Shown here: in pieces, positions 6,464-12,550 of the stretch | How the letters are laid out: each line of letters begins with the position of its first letter | Position numbering within the stretch: the first letter of the stretch is position 1 | Made by a program: the position numbers and the translations under genes | Notes under the pieces: generated by a model | What the model was told of the DNA's origin: nothing | Databases searched by the model: none | What the model saw: only the letters and a program-made list of their open reading frames with translations | Source: Verrucomicrobia bacterium UBA3750 | Lineage (GTDB): Bacteria > Verrucomicrobiota > Kiritimatiellia > RFP12 > UBA1067 | Length of the DNA: 13,223 bases | Assembly: GCA_002371755.1 (NCBI GenBank) | Contig: DFGM01000090.1 | Location: 1-13,223, forward strand | Direction of reading: 5' to 3'

Positions 6464-7171
6464 TCAGAAGTAGCCGTTGAGAAACGGCAGCACCTTGATC
6501 TTGTTGGAGAGGATGATGTTCACAAGGCCCACCTGGAAACCGCCGTTGAGGCAGTTGTCGGCATAGTTCACGAGACCGATCTGGGCGCCGTGAAGGTCGT
6601 CCGTCATGTTGTAGACAATGGCGAACTGGAGGCCGTATGCCGTGCGGGCGAGGTTGGCAAGACCGGCTATCGTGCAGCCGTAGCTCTCGACGGCGGTCAC
6701 GTTGGCAAGACCGGAGACCTGGAGACCGCACTGGTTGCGCTGGGCGGAGGCGAGGATGTTCACGTCAACGCCGTGCACATTGTCGCGCATGCCGAAAGCG
6801 TCGACGTCGACACCATAGATGCCGCCGGGGTTCACGTTAGCACCTGCAGTAGCCCTGAGGCCGTAGACGTCGCCGCGCGAGCAGTTGAAGAGCCCGCCAA
6901 CGGCTGCGCCCGCGAATTCACGGCGCACCTGCGTGCCGCCGAGAGACACGATCAAACCCTGAAGGTTGGGTGCGTCTGCGTAGAAGAGGTTCACGTCAAG
7001 CCCCTTGATGTCCCAGCGGTCGATGCCCCAGGGGAGCTGCACGGGGGTTGCCACGCCGACCGCGAGAGGCGTCCAGCCGGTAGGGCCTTCCGATTCCTCC
7101 GCTTCCTGCGCGAAAGAACTTGCTGCGGCCGCCATTGCGAGTGCGGCCAAGGTTATCTTCAATGTCTTCAT
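6464..7171 (-). CDS. Secreted repeat protein, LA_2272-like surface-repeat type
   Basis: The protein has 235 residues and a clear signal peptide (MKTLKITLAALAMAAAASSFA, cleavage about 21). From about residue 86 it consists of about nine tandem units of 14-17 residues with a loose pattern aromatic/His-G-x-x-x-x-G-L-x-N. Examples are YGCTIAGLANLARTA, YGLQFAIVYNMTDDL and HGAQIGLVNYADNC. It ends VLPFLNGYF, a closing often seen in these proteins. Short glycine-rich repeats of this kind suggest a beta-solenoid or outer-membrane-associated beta structure at the cell surface. I assign the family by pattern memory only, and the function is unknown. It is the promoter-proximal gene of an operon with parB starting 11 bases downstream. 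The Shine-Dalgarno AAGGAG (7183-7188) lies 11 bases before the ATG. Confidence 0.8.
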   Translation of the reverse strand: MKTLKITLAALAMAAAASSFAQEAEESEGPTGWTPLAVGVATPVQLPWGIDRWDIKGLDVNLFYADAPNLQGLIVSLGGTQVRREFAGAAVGGLFNCSRGDVYGLRATAGANVNPGGIYGVDVDAFGMRDNVHGVDVNILASAQRNQCGLQVSGLANVTAVESYGCTIAGLANLARTAYGLQFAIVYNMTDDLHGAQIGLVNYADNCLNGGFQVGLVNIILSNKIKVLPFLNGYF

Positions 7172-7210
7172 TTTTTGTTGTTCTCCTTGGTTGATGAAAG
7201 GTTGCCGGAT

Positions 7211-7240
7211 ATTTTACCCTTTATTGGCCTCAAAAGTCAA
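7211..7240 (-). promoter_or_regulatory. Sigma-70-type promoter before the repeat-protein/parB operon
   Basis: TTGACT (7235-7240) and TAAAAT (7211-7216) are separated by 18 bases on the minus strand. The -10 hexamer contains the pssA stop codon (TAA), so the promoter lies within the end of pssA. The predicted leader is about 33 bases. Confidence 0.6.
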
Positions 7241-8092
7241 CCCCCCTTGATACGAAGAGCGGACTTTGACGAATATCGCGGCCGTAAGAGGCACCGTGAA
7301 TATGTAAAGAAGCCCCACTACGCTCAGCGTGAGCCAGAAATCGCATACGAGCGGCACGACGAGGAGCAGAATCCCCGCCATCACCGGCAGGAGGAACTTC
7401 TTCTTTATGCGAACGGACTTGAGCGAAATCGTGGGAAGGCGCGAAGCCATGAGCATGCCTACGAATACGAGCATGAACACGCCGGTCGCCGGATGCCGCA
7501 GAAACGCGACAAGCCCCGGAGCGACGCCCAGTGCGTCGAGCTCTATCGCGGCCATGGCAGGCGAAAGCACCATCCAGCAGCCGCCGGGCGCCGGCACCCC
7601 GGTGAAGAAATGCTTCCAGTACGGAAGCGGCGGCTGCTCCAGCATCGTGTTGAAACGCGCAAGACGGAAACAGTCGCAAAGCGCGTAGAACAAGGCTCCG
7701 CCAAGAACGAGCCGCACCGTGGCATGGGCAATCGAACCGCTTGCGCCAATGTGCACCGGCCCGCCCGTGAGCCAATAGTACATGAACATCGCCGGCGCCA
7801 CCCCGAAGTTCACGAAGTCGGCAAGCGAATCAAGCTCGGCCCCAAGTTTGCTGCTCGCCTTCAGAAGGCGCGCGATCCTGCCGTCCATCCCGTCGCATAT
7901 GCACGCCACAAGAAGCGCGAAGAGTGCGCTCTTGTAGCGCCCCTCGCTCGAAAGCGATATCGACGTCATGCCCGCGCATGCCGCCATGCTCGTCACAAGG
8001 TTGGGCACAATCGCCCTAAGCGGTATTCTCTCGACGGATCTTTCGGCGTCGCGCCTCTTGCGCCGCCTTCCCCTGAGCCTGAACTTTCCCAT
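7214..8092 (-). CDS. pssA: CDP-diacylglycerol-serine O-phosphatidyltransferase
   Basis: This 292-residue inner-membrane enzyme makes phosphatidylserine from CDP-diacylglycerol and serine. The CDP-alcohol phosphatidyltransferase signature is complete: D67, D70, G71, A74, R75, G84, D88, D92 (CDGMDGRIAR, then KLGAELDSLAD). A very basic N-terminus (RLRGRRRKRRDAERS) precedes about seven to eight hydrophobic spans. PHARFNT-like CFRLARFN follows the motif, typical of the PssA subgroup. The product feeds Psd, encoded just upstream. The open frame reaches 8167, but that part overlaps psd; ATG 8092, 25 bases after the psd stop, is the sensible start. A good AGGAG lies 19 bases upstream, rather far away. 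Confidence 0.92.
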   Translation of the reverse strand: MGKFRLRGRRRKRRDAERSVERIPLRAIVPNLVTSMAACAGMTSISLSSEGRYKSALFALLVACICDGMDGRIARLLKASSKLGAELDSLADFVNFGVAPAMFMYYWLTGGPVHIGASGSIAHATVRLVLGGALFYALCDCFRLARFNTMLEQPPLPYWKHFFTGVPAPGGCWMVLSPAMAAIELDALGVAPGLVAFLRHPATGVFMLVFVGMLMASRLPTISLKSVRIKKKFLLPVMAGILLLVVPLVCDFWLTLSVVGLLYIFTVPLTAAIFVKVRSSYQGGLTFEANKG

Positions 8093-8117
8093 CGCTTTGT
8101 CCCCGGGCTTCTCCTTA

Positions 8118-8825
8118 TTACGCGAGCTTCGCAAGCGGCGTCTCGCCCGCAACCATCGTCTGCCCAACGCGGACGGACGGCTTCACGCCCTCGGGCAGAT
8201 ACACGTCAAGCCGCGAACCGAACCGGATAAGCCCGAACCGTTCGCCGCGGGCAAGCTTCTGCCCTTCCGAAACCTGCGGCACAATCCTGCGCGCCACGAG
8301 TCCCGCAATCTGCGTCACCCCGTAGACCTGGCCGTTCCCGGCCTTGACCAAATAGTTGCAGCGCTCGTTCTCCTTGCTCGCCTTGTCAAGCGATGCATTG
8401 AAGAACTTTCCCGCCGCCACGTATTCCTTCTTCAGAATCTCTCCCGCCGTCGGCATCCTGTTCACATGCACGTTGAAGACGCTCATGAACACGCTCACGC
8501 ACCAGAACTTCTTGCCGCGGTATTCCTCCAGCTCGCCAAACGAATCGGGCAGCTCCCTCTCCTTTATAAGGCATATGCGCCCGTCGGCAGGCGAAAGAAG
8601 CAGCGATTCATCTTCCGGCGCGTACCGCTCGGGATCGCGGAAAAAGAGGAACACACCGTAGCTCAGCAGCAATAGCGGCATCACAAGCCAGCCCAGAATG
8701 GGCAAGACCGACGCCGCCACGGCCACGAGAACGGTGATGACGAGTGCGAGTATGCCGAACTTGAACCCTTCCCGGTTTATGTGCGGCAGGAGATACGCCT
8801 TGTTGGAAAAATCAGGTTCCATCAT
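8118..8825 (-). CDS. psd: Phosphatidylserine decarboxylase proenzyme
   Basis: This 235-residue, pyruvoyl-dependent enzyme decarboxylates phosphatidylserine to phosphatidylethanolamine. The autocleavage site is the Gly-Ser of GLIRFGSRLDVYLP (Ser about 204), where the alpha chain with its pyruvoyl group would begin. Also visible are two membrane segments near residues 23-60, FFRDPER, SPADGRI and FMSVFNVHVNR with the conserved His. This short form, ending soon after the GS site, is common outside the gamma-proteobacteria. The start is at the tandem ATGATG 8825/8822, which overlaps the infC stop (ATGA). The longer frame up to 8897 lies inside infC and is disregarded. It is followed by pssA, its substrate supplier. 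Confidence 0.93.
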   Translation of the reverse strand: MMEPDFSNKAYLLPHINREGFKFGILALVITVLVAVAASVLPILGWLVMPLLLLSYGVFLFFRDPERYAPEDESLLLSPADGRICLIKERELPDSFGELEEYRGKKFWCVSVFMSVFNVHVNRMPTAGEILKKEYVAAGKFFNASLDKASKENERCNYLVKAGNGQVYGVTQIAGLVARRIVPQVSEGQKLARGERFGLIRFGSRLDVYLPEGVKPSVRVGQTMVAGETPLAKLA

Positions 8826-9337
8826 TTCTTTCTGGGCGGCCCTATCAACGCACCGTGCACCCGGCCGAGAGTCTTGGGCGCCTGCTCGATGAAGCATTCG
8901 TCCTTGAGCTGCTCCAGCACCCGGCTGATTACATCCTCGCCAATCTCGCGGTGGGCGTTTTCGCGCCCGCGGAACTGCAAAGTCAACTTGACCTTAGAGC
9001 CGTCTTCCAAGAAACCGCGTATCTGGTTCAGCTTGTAGTTGAAGTCGTTCGTGTCGGTGCCGGGATGGAACTTCACTTCCTTCACCTTCTGCACCTTCTG
9101 GGCCTTGCGCTGCTGCTTGGCCTTGATCGACTCCTCGTACTTGAACTTGCCGTAGTCCATTATCTTGCACACCGGCGGTGTGGCATTCGGCGTGATCTCG
9201 ACGAGATCGAGACCTCTCTCCTCGGCCATGCGCTGTGCGTCGCGCGTCTGCATGACGCCCAGCATTTGCCCCATAGAGTCAAGCACGCGTACCTGCGGAA
9301 CGCGGATCTTGTAGTTTACGCGAGTGAACTGTGCGAT
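8822..9337 (-). CDS. infC: Translation initiation factor IF-3, probably started at ATC
   Basis: IF-3 binds the 30S subunit, prevents premature 50S joining and proofreads the initiation codon. The N-domain (RVNYKIRVPQVRVLDSMGQMLGVM, ERGLDLVEITP, PPVCKIMDYGKFKYE), the lysine-rich linker and the C-domain (KEVKFHPGTDTNDFNYKL, LTLQFRGRENAH) are all present. The frame is closed by TGA at 9341-9343 and contains no ATG before the conserved N-terminus. GTG 9286 would delete the conserved RVNYKIRVPQVR. The best start is ATC at 9335-9337, six bases after the GAGG of a strong GAGGTGA, giving 171 residues, the normal IF-3 length. Rare AUU/AUC starts are well known for infC and allow IF-3 to repress itself. 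rpmI and rplT do not follow; psd and pssA do. Confidence 0.93.
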   Translation of the reverse strand: MAQFTRVNYKIRVPQVRVLDSMGQMLGVMQTRDAQRMAEERGLDLVEITPNATPPVCKIMDYGKFKYEESIKAKQQRKAQKVQKVKEVKFHPGTDTNDFNYKLNQIRGFLEDGSKVKLTLQFRGRENAHREIGEDVISRVLEQLKDECFIEQAPKTLGRVHGALIGPPRKK

Positions 9338-9340
9338 AAG

Positions 9341-9347
9341 TCACCTC
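9341..9347 (-). promoter_or_regulatory. Shine-Dalgarno of infC, supporting the ATC start
   Basis: GAGGTGA on the minus strand matches seven consecutive bases of the 16S anti-Shine-Dalgarno complement. Its GAGG core is six bases before ATC 9335-9337. The same bases form part of ATG-AGG-TGA (9341-9349), a two-codon mini-frame. Confidence 0.7.
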
Positions 9348-9372
9348 ATCCTTCTTAGATTTTGATACGCGT

Positions 9373-9402
9373 ATTTTACCACACTTGCCCCCTGGCGGTC
9401 AA
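9373..9402 (-). promoter_or_regulatory. infC promoter
   Basis: TTGACC (9397-9402) and TAAAAT (9373-9378) are 18 bases apart, and TGG precedes the -10 (extended -10 TGGTAAAAT). Initiation near 9366 leaves a leader of about 29 bases ending in the infC Shine-Dalgarno. Confidence 0.65.
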
Positions 9403-9418
9403 GTGAAACTTCAGGGGG
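9382..9418. repeat. Interleaved inverted repeats over the infC -35 region
   Basis: Two perfect inverted pairs interlock: CACTTG (9382-9387) with CAAGTG (9400-9405), and CCCCCTG (9388-9394) with CAGGGGG (9412-9418). They lie just downstream of luxS and cover the infC -35. Only one of the two hairpins can form at a time in a single strand. This could be a protein-binding site or a structured 3' end of the luxS message. There is no T-tract. Confidence 0.55.
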
Positions 9419-9439
9419 TTCATTTCGCGGGCGGGGAGC

Positions 9440-9967
9440 TTACGAATCGTAGAAGGTGCCGGCGGAAGTGGCAAGGCGTTCAGTCTTTTCGTATTCGTAG
9501 CAGGGATGTCTTTTGAGGATTTCCACGTATTTCGCCGCCTCCCACTTGGCCATTGGCAGATCGTGGAGGAGGTAATTGCCGCAATTGACAGGCGTGGCGC
9601 CGGGCACAGCCCCTTCGTAATCGCGCAAGTGCTCGAACGCCCTGAGCATCAGAGGCTGGAGTTCCTGCGGTTTGGGATTTCCCTTTACTATTAAATAGCA
9701 GCCGGTAAGGCACCCCATCGGGCCCCAATAGACAATCCTATCCTTCCATTCGGGGTCGTTGCGGAGAAAGGTTGCGACCACATGCTCGATGGTGTGCATC
9801 GCGTTGGGGTGAATTGCAGGCTCGCCGTTGGGAATCTTCATGCGGATATCGTAGGTGGACACAATATCGCCGCCCACATCATCCTTGCGCGATTCGTAGA
9901 TTCCAGGCACGATTTTCGTATGGTCTACCTGAAACGAGGCGATAAGCGCCGGTTCTTCGGGATTCAT
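9440..9967 (-). CDS. luxS: S-ribosylhomocysteine lyase
   Basis: This 175-residue cytoplasmic metalloenzyme cleaves S-ribosylhomocysteine to homocysteine and 4,5-dihydroxy-2,3-pentanedione, the precursor of autoinducer-2. The metal-binding HTIEH motif (H58, E61, H62), the catalytic Cys of MGCLTG (C86) and the third metal ligand Cys of NCGNY (C129) are all present in the expected order. The N-terminal FQVDHTKI contributes to the substrate site. The start ATG 9967 has AAGGAGG (9978-9984) ten bases upstream. It appears to be a single-gene unit; no pfs/mtn or methionine gene is adjacent, so its partner reactions are encoded elsewhere. The promoter is not clear; TTGCAA followed by an AT-rich TAATTAT near 9992-9998 is a weak candidate. 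Confidence 0.96.
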   Translation of the reverse strand: MNPEEPALIASFQVDHTKIVPGIYESRKDDVGGDIVSTYDIRMKIPNGEPAIHPNAMHTIEHVVATFLRNDPEWKDRIVYWGPMGCLTGCYLIVKGNPKPQELQPLMLRAFEHLRDYEGAVPGATPVNCGNYLLHDLPMAKWEAAKYVEILKRHPCYEYEKTERLATSAGTFYDS

Positions 9968-10067
9968 TGTCGATATTCCTCCTTTTAGTCAATAATTACA
10001 GACGGGTGCTGGCTTGCAAGTGCGTTTCGTCTCAGAAGCGAGAGTTTCGGCGAGGTGTCGTTTTTTG

Positions 10068-10116
10068 GGGGCGGCTTATGCGCAAGATGCGCGTTCTGCC
10101 GTCCGCAGACCGCCCC
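10068..10116 (+). other. Potential compact three-way-junction RNA fold in the pth-luxS gap
   Basis: On the plus strand GGGGCGG (10068-10074) pairs with CCGCCCC (10110-10116). It encloses two further hairpins: ATGCGCA/TGCGCGT (10078-10084 with 10088-10094, one U-G wobble, loop AGA) and TCTGC/GCAGA (10095-10099 with 10105-10109, loop 5). The linkers are 3, 0 and 0 bases, and 19 pairs cover 49 bases. On the minus strand one pair is lost (A-C), which slightly favours a plus-strand RNA. A TTTTTT tract sits just before it on the plus strand, so it is not a terminator for that strand, and on the minus strand the tract reads as A. The function is unknown. Confidence 0.45.
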
Positions 10117-10125
10117 ACCCCCTGG

Positions 10126-10698
10126 CTAGACCGGCTGCCAGCCGTTCCAGGCATTCATGGCCTTGTCCGAACCCAAGCGCAAGACGGATTCTGCGGCTTT
10201 GGGCGCAACTTCGATTACCTTGTCCATCACGGAACGGGATGCAGGGTCGAATTTGCCGAGCACAAACCCGATTACGTCGCTCTTGTCCTTGCCGACTCCA
10301 AGTTTGAGACGGGCGAAATCCTGTGTGCCTAAGCGTTCGATGATGTTCCTCACGCCATTGTGACCGCCGCAACTGCCGCCTTTTTTCACCCTGATGCGAC
10401 CGAGCGGCAAATCGATATCGTCATGGATCACGAGCAAATCGGCGGCAGTGGAATTGGAATACTTCACGATTCCCGCCACCGATTCGCCGGAGAGATTCAT
10501 AAATGTGAGCGGCTCGACGAGAATGACGTCAAAGCCTGCAAATCTGCCGCGGGCCTGGCGGCATTTGAAGGCTTTCTTTTCTTCCCATGCGGCCCCGATT
10601 TCGCGCGCAATAGCCTCCACCGCCTCGAATCCGACGGAATGTGGGGTGTTGGCATATTGCGCGCCAGGGTTGCCGAGTCCCGCGATAATCTTCGTCAT
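10126..10698 (-). CDS. pth: Peptidyl-tRNA hydrolase
   Basis: This 190-residue cytoplasmic enzyme releases tRNA from stalled peptidyl-tRNA. All key residues fall at the E. coli positions: N10 in GLGNPG, H20 in NTPHSVGF, N68 in TFMNLSG, D93 in HDDIDLPLG and N114 in GGHNGVRNI. Pro at position 19 replaces the common Arg. The C-terminal lid region (about 140-160) and a short tail are present. ATG 10698 overlaps the prs stop (ATGA), so translation is coupled to prs. Many bacteria place rplY (ctc) between prs and pth, but not here. Confidence 0.96.
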   Translation of the reverse strand: MTKIIAGLGNPGAQYANTPHSVGFEAVEAIAREIGAAWEEKKAFKCRQARGRFAGFDVILVEPLTFMNLSGESVAGIVKYSNSTAADLLVIHDDIDLPLGRIRVKKGGSCGGHNGVRNIIERLGTQDFARLKLGVGKDKSDVIGFVLGKFDPASRSVMDKVIEVAPKAAESVLRLGSDKAMNAWNGWQPV

Positions 10699-11657
10699 TC
10701 GTGGTTGAAGAGGTCGTTCACGGAAGCATCGGAGTGGATGCGCTTGATTGCTTCGCCAATCAACGGCGCCACGGAGAGCTGCGTAAGTTTGAACGGCAGC
10801 TTCGAGGGGTCGAAGCCGGGCCTGAGCGGAATGGAATCCGTGACCACGAGCTCGTCGAGCTGCGTTTCGGTCATAAGCCTCTCCTCGCCCTTCGCGGTGA
10901 GCGGGAAATGCGAAACGAAAGCGTGGACGCTCTTGGCGCCATGTTCGCGGCAGAGTTTTGCTGCGGCGGAAAGGGTGCCGCCGGTGGCCGTCATGTCGTC
11001 AATCATGATGACATTGCAATCCTTGACATCGCCAACCACGGAGAATGCGTCGACGGTAGAGTCGCCCGTGCGCTGTTTCGCAACGATGGCAAGGCCGGTG
11101 CCGAGCTTGCGGCTGTAGCCGTAGGCCGTCTTCGCGCCGCCCGTATCGGGTGCAACCACAATAGGACGCGAGAACTGCTGGTCGCGTATGTACTTGAGAA
11201 TCACCGGCTCCGCGTGCAGATGGTCGAGCGGTATGTCGAAGAAGCCCTGGATCTGGTTGGCGTGGAGATCCATCGTAAGAACGCGCGAGGCGCCGGCGCT
11301 TTCGATGAGATTGGCGATGAGGCGCGCCGTAATCGGCACGCGCGGCTGGTCTTTGCGGTCCTGACGCGCGTATCCATAATAAGGAAGAACGGCCGTGATG
11401 CGTTCCGCGCTCCCGCGCCTCAGGGCGTCTATCATAATAAAGAGCTCCATGTAGGCATCATTGGGCCTGGGGCTGCCGGACTGTATCACGAAAACATCTC
11501 TGCCGCGAACGGTCTCGTCTATCTGGCAGAACGTCTCGCCATCCGGGAAATGGCGGATGTCAATCTTGTTGAGGGGACGGCCGAGATAGTTGGCCACTTT
11601 TTCAGCGAGCGGCAGATTGGCCGTTCCAGAGAACACCATGTAATCGCCAGATACCAT
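10695..11657 (-). CDS. prs: Ribose-phosphate pyrophosphokinase (PRPP synthetase)
   Basis: This 320-residue enzyme transfers pyrophosphate from ATP to ribose 5-phosphate to make PRPP for nucleotide, His, Trp and NAD synthesis. Visible are the N-terminal HFPDGE (36-41), the flexible catalytic loop PYYGYARQDRK (92-102), the metal and ATP site TMDLHANQIQGFF (128-140), and the PRPP loop DDMTATGGT (220-228). These match the class I bacterial type of hexameric enzyme. ATG 11657 has AAGGAG (11665-11670) seven bases upstream. It lies 35 bases after the lipoprotein flavodoxin gene and overlaps pth, so the three are probably one transcript. Confidence 0.96.
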   Translation of the reverse strand: MVSGDYMVFSGTANLPLAEKVANYLGRPLNKIDIRHFPDGETFCQIDETVRGRDVFVIQSGSPRPNDAYMELFIMIDALRRGSAERITAVLPYYGYARQDRKDQPRVPITARLIANLIESAGASRVLTMDLHANQIQGFFDIPLDHLHAEPVILKYIRDQQFSRPIVVAPDTGGAKTAYGYSRKLGTGLAIVAKQRTGDSTVDAFSVVGDVKDCNVIMIDDMTATGGTLSAAAKLCREHGAKSVHAFVSHFPLTAKGEERLMTETQLDELVVTDSIPLRPGFDPSKLPFKLTQLSVAPLIGEAIKRIHSDASVNDLFNHE

Positions 11658-11692
11658 TTTCTTGCTCCTTTGCTTCGTTTGCGGGGAAATGC

Positions 11693-12289
11693 TTATTTGA
11701 TGGAAATGCGGTCTGTCACGAATGTTTCAAGCGCTTTTGTCGCCGAACGCACCGACGAGCCGGGGAACGCCTTGGGCGCAAGCACCTTGACCTTTTCTCC
11801 GACCGCTTCGGCGAATTCCTTGCCGAGACGCTGCATACCGCCGCCGCCATGCGTCTGGAAGAGCGCCACCGTCTTGCCTTCAAGCGCCTTGGCGTTTTCG
11901 GCGAGGAACGTCCTCAGCGGCGGAGCAATGGTGCCCCACCAGTTGGGAGTACCGAAGAAAACGACATCGTAGGCTGCAAGGTCGAGCCCTTCTATCTTTT
12001 CTATCGGACGGAGAATCTTGCCGTAGCATTCGGGTTTCGCCTCGTCGCAGCAGGCTCTGAAATCTGAGTTGTAAGGGGTCTTCGCCTTGATTTCAAAGAG
12101 TTTCGCCTCTGCCTTCTTCGCAATCGTCTCTGCGGCAAAGCGCGTGTTGCCGTCTGGACTCCACGAAAAATAGATTACAGCCACCTTGCCTTTGGCTACT
12201 TCCACCGGCTCCTGCGCAGTAGCTTCGTTTTCACTGCAACCTGCAAAAAGTCCAAGCATAACCAATGCTCCCTTCAGAATCTTGCACAT
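11693..12289 (-). CDS. Lipoprotein flavodoxin
   Basis: The chosen start, ATG 12289, gives 198 residues. It is preceded by GGAG (12299-12302) at nine bases, whereas the upstream in-frame ATGs (12328, 12322, 12304) have no Shine-Dalgarno. The N-terminus MCKILKGALVMLGLFAGC is a lipoprotein signal peptide with the lipobox Cys at 18, so the protein should be lipid-anchored outside the cytoplasm. The rest is a flavodoxin fold: VAVIYFSWSPDGNTRFAAE supplies the FMN phosphate loop, and VVFFGTPNWWGTIAPPLRTFL and FQTHGGGGM supply the loops around the flavin ring. It resembles the Flavodoxin_4 group, whose electron partners are mostly unknown. It is probably the first gene of the operon with prs and pth. 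Confidence 0.87.
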   Translation of the reverse strand: MCKILKGALVMLGLFAGCSENEATAQEPVEVAKGKVAVIYFSWSPDGNTRFAAETIAKKAEAKLFEIKAKTPYNSDFRACCDEAKPECYGKILRPIEKIEGLDLAAYDVVFFGTPNWWGTIAPPLRTFLAENAKALEGKTVALFQTHGGGGMQRLGKEFAEAVGEKVKVLAPKAFPGSSVRSATKALETFVTDRISIK

Positions 12290-12356
12290 ATTTGTTTTCT
12301 CCATTTTGCGGCGTCCAGCCATCGGCACCGTTGCCCCTGACGCGCCGCACGCGCAT

Positions 12357-12365
12357 ATTATACCA
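12357..12365 (-). promoter_or_regulatory. Extended -10 promoter of the flavodoxin-prs-pth operon
   Basis: TGG followed by the perfect TATAAT (12357-12362) is seen on the minus strand, in the context AATATGGTATAAT shared with the promoters at 823 and 2034. No good -35 is visible. Initiation near 12350 leaves a leader of about 60 bases. Confidence 0.6.
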
Positions 12366-12394
12366 TATTTCGCATTTCCTGTGCAGGCGGCAAA

Positions 12395-12415
12395 CGCGGC
12401 GGCAGAACCGCCGCG
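12395..12415. repeat. GC-rich perfect hairpin upstream of the flavodoxin promoter
   Basis: CGCGGCGG (12395-12402) and CCGCCGCG (12408-12415) form an 8-bp stem with a 5-base loop. An outer CATTTC (12373-12378) and GAAATG (12423-12428) could extend it. On the minus strand the stem is followed only by TTT, so it is at best a weak terminator for the upstream DUF4143 gene; an operator is also possible. Confidence 0.45.
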
Positions 12416-12502
12416 AACGCGAGAAATGTTGCCGCGATGGATATTGTTGAATCCGTTCCATTTCTGTGTGCCGTTATATGCTCGATCGCCAATCAGTCAG
12501 CC

Positions 12503-12520
12503 GCGGCGTATTGATGCCGC
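12503..12520. repeat. Small hairpin next to the REP-like pair
   Basis: GCGGCGT pairs with ATGCCGC (7 bp including one G-U on the plus strand) around a 4-base loop. It lies between the flavodoxin promoter region and the palindrome pair at 12551 and may belong to the same repeat cluster. Confidence 0.35.
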
Positions 12521-12550
12521 CCCGGCGCGGTAGGGCGGGCAGGAAACTGG

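Noticed and set aside
6590..8230. Long plus-strand open frame (546 aa) opposite the repeat protein and pssA
   Set aside because: The reverse strand carries pssA with a complete catalytic signature and a protein with a signal peptide. The plus-strand translation is a compositionally odd mix of His, Arg and Glu.
9397..9412. Possible parS site near infC (AGTTTCACTTGACCGC on the minus strand)
   Set aside because: Only about 10 of 16 bases match the parS consensus and the right half is not palindromic, so it would not be expected to load ParB.
9382..9418. H-type pseudoknot from the interleaved repeats
   Set aside because: The loop that must cross the 7-bp stem has zero bases, so both stems cannot form together in a standard pseudoknot; alternative hairpins are more plausible.
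9968..10125. S-adenosylhomocysteine riboswitch before luxS
   Set aside because: The gap precedes a methyl-cycle gene, but I could not find the expected conserved core or pseudoknot on the luxS strand.
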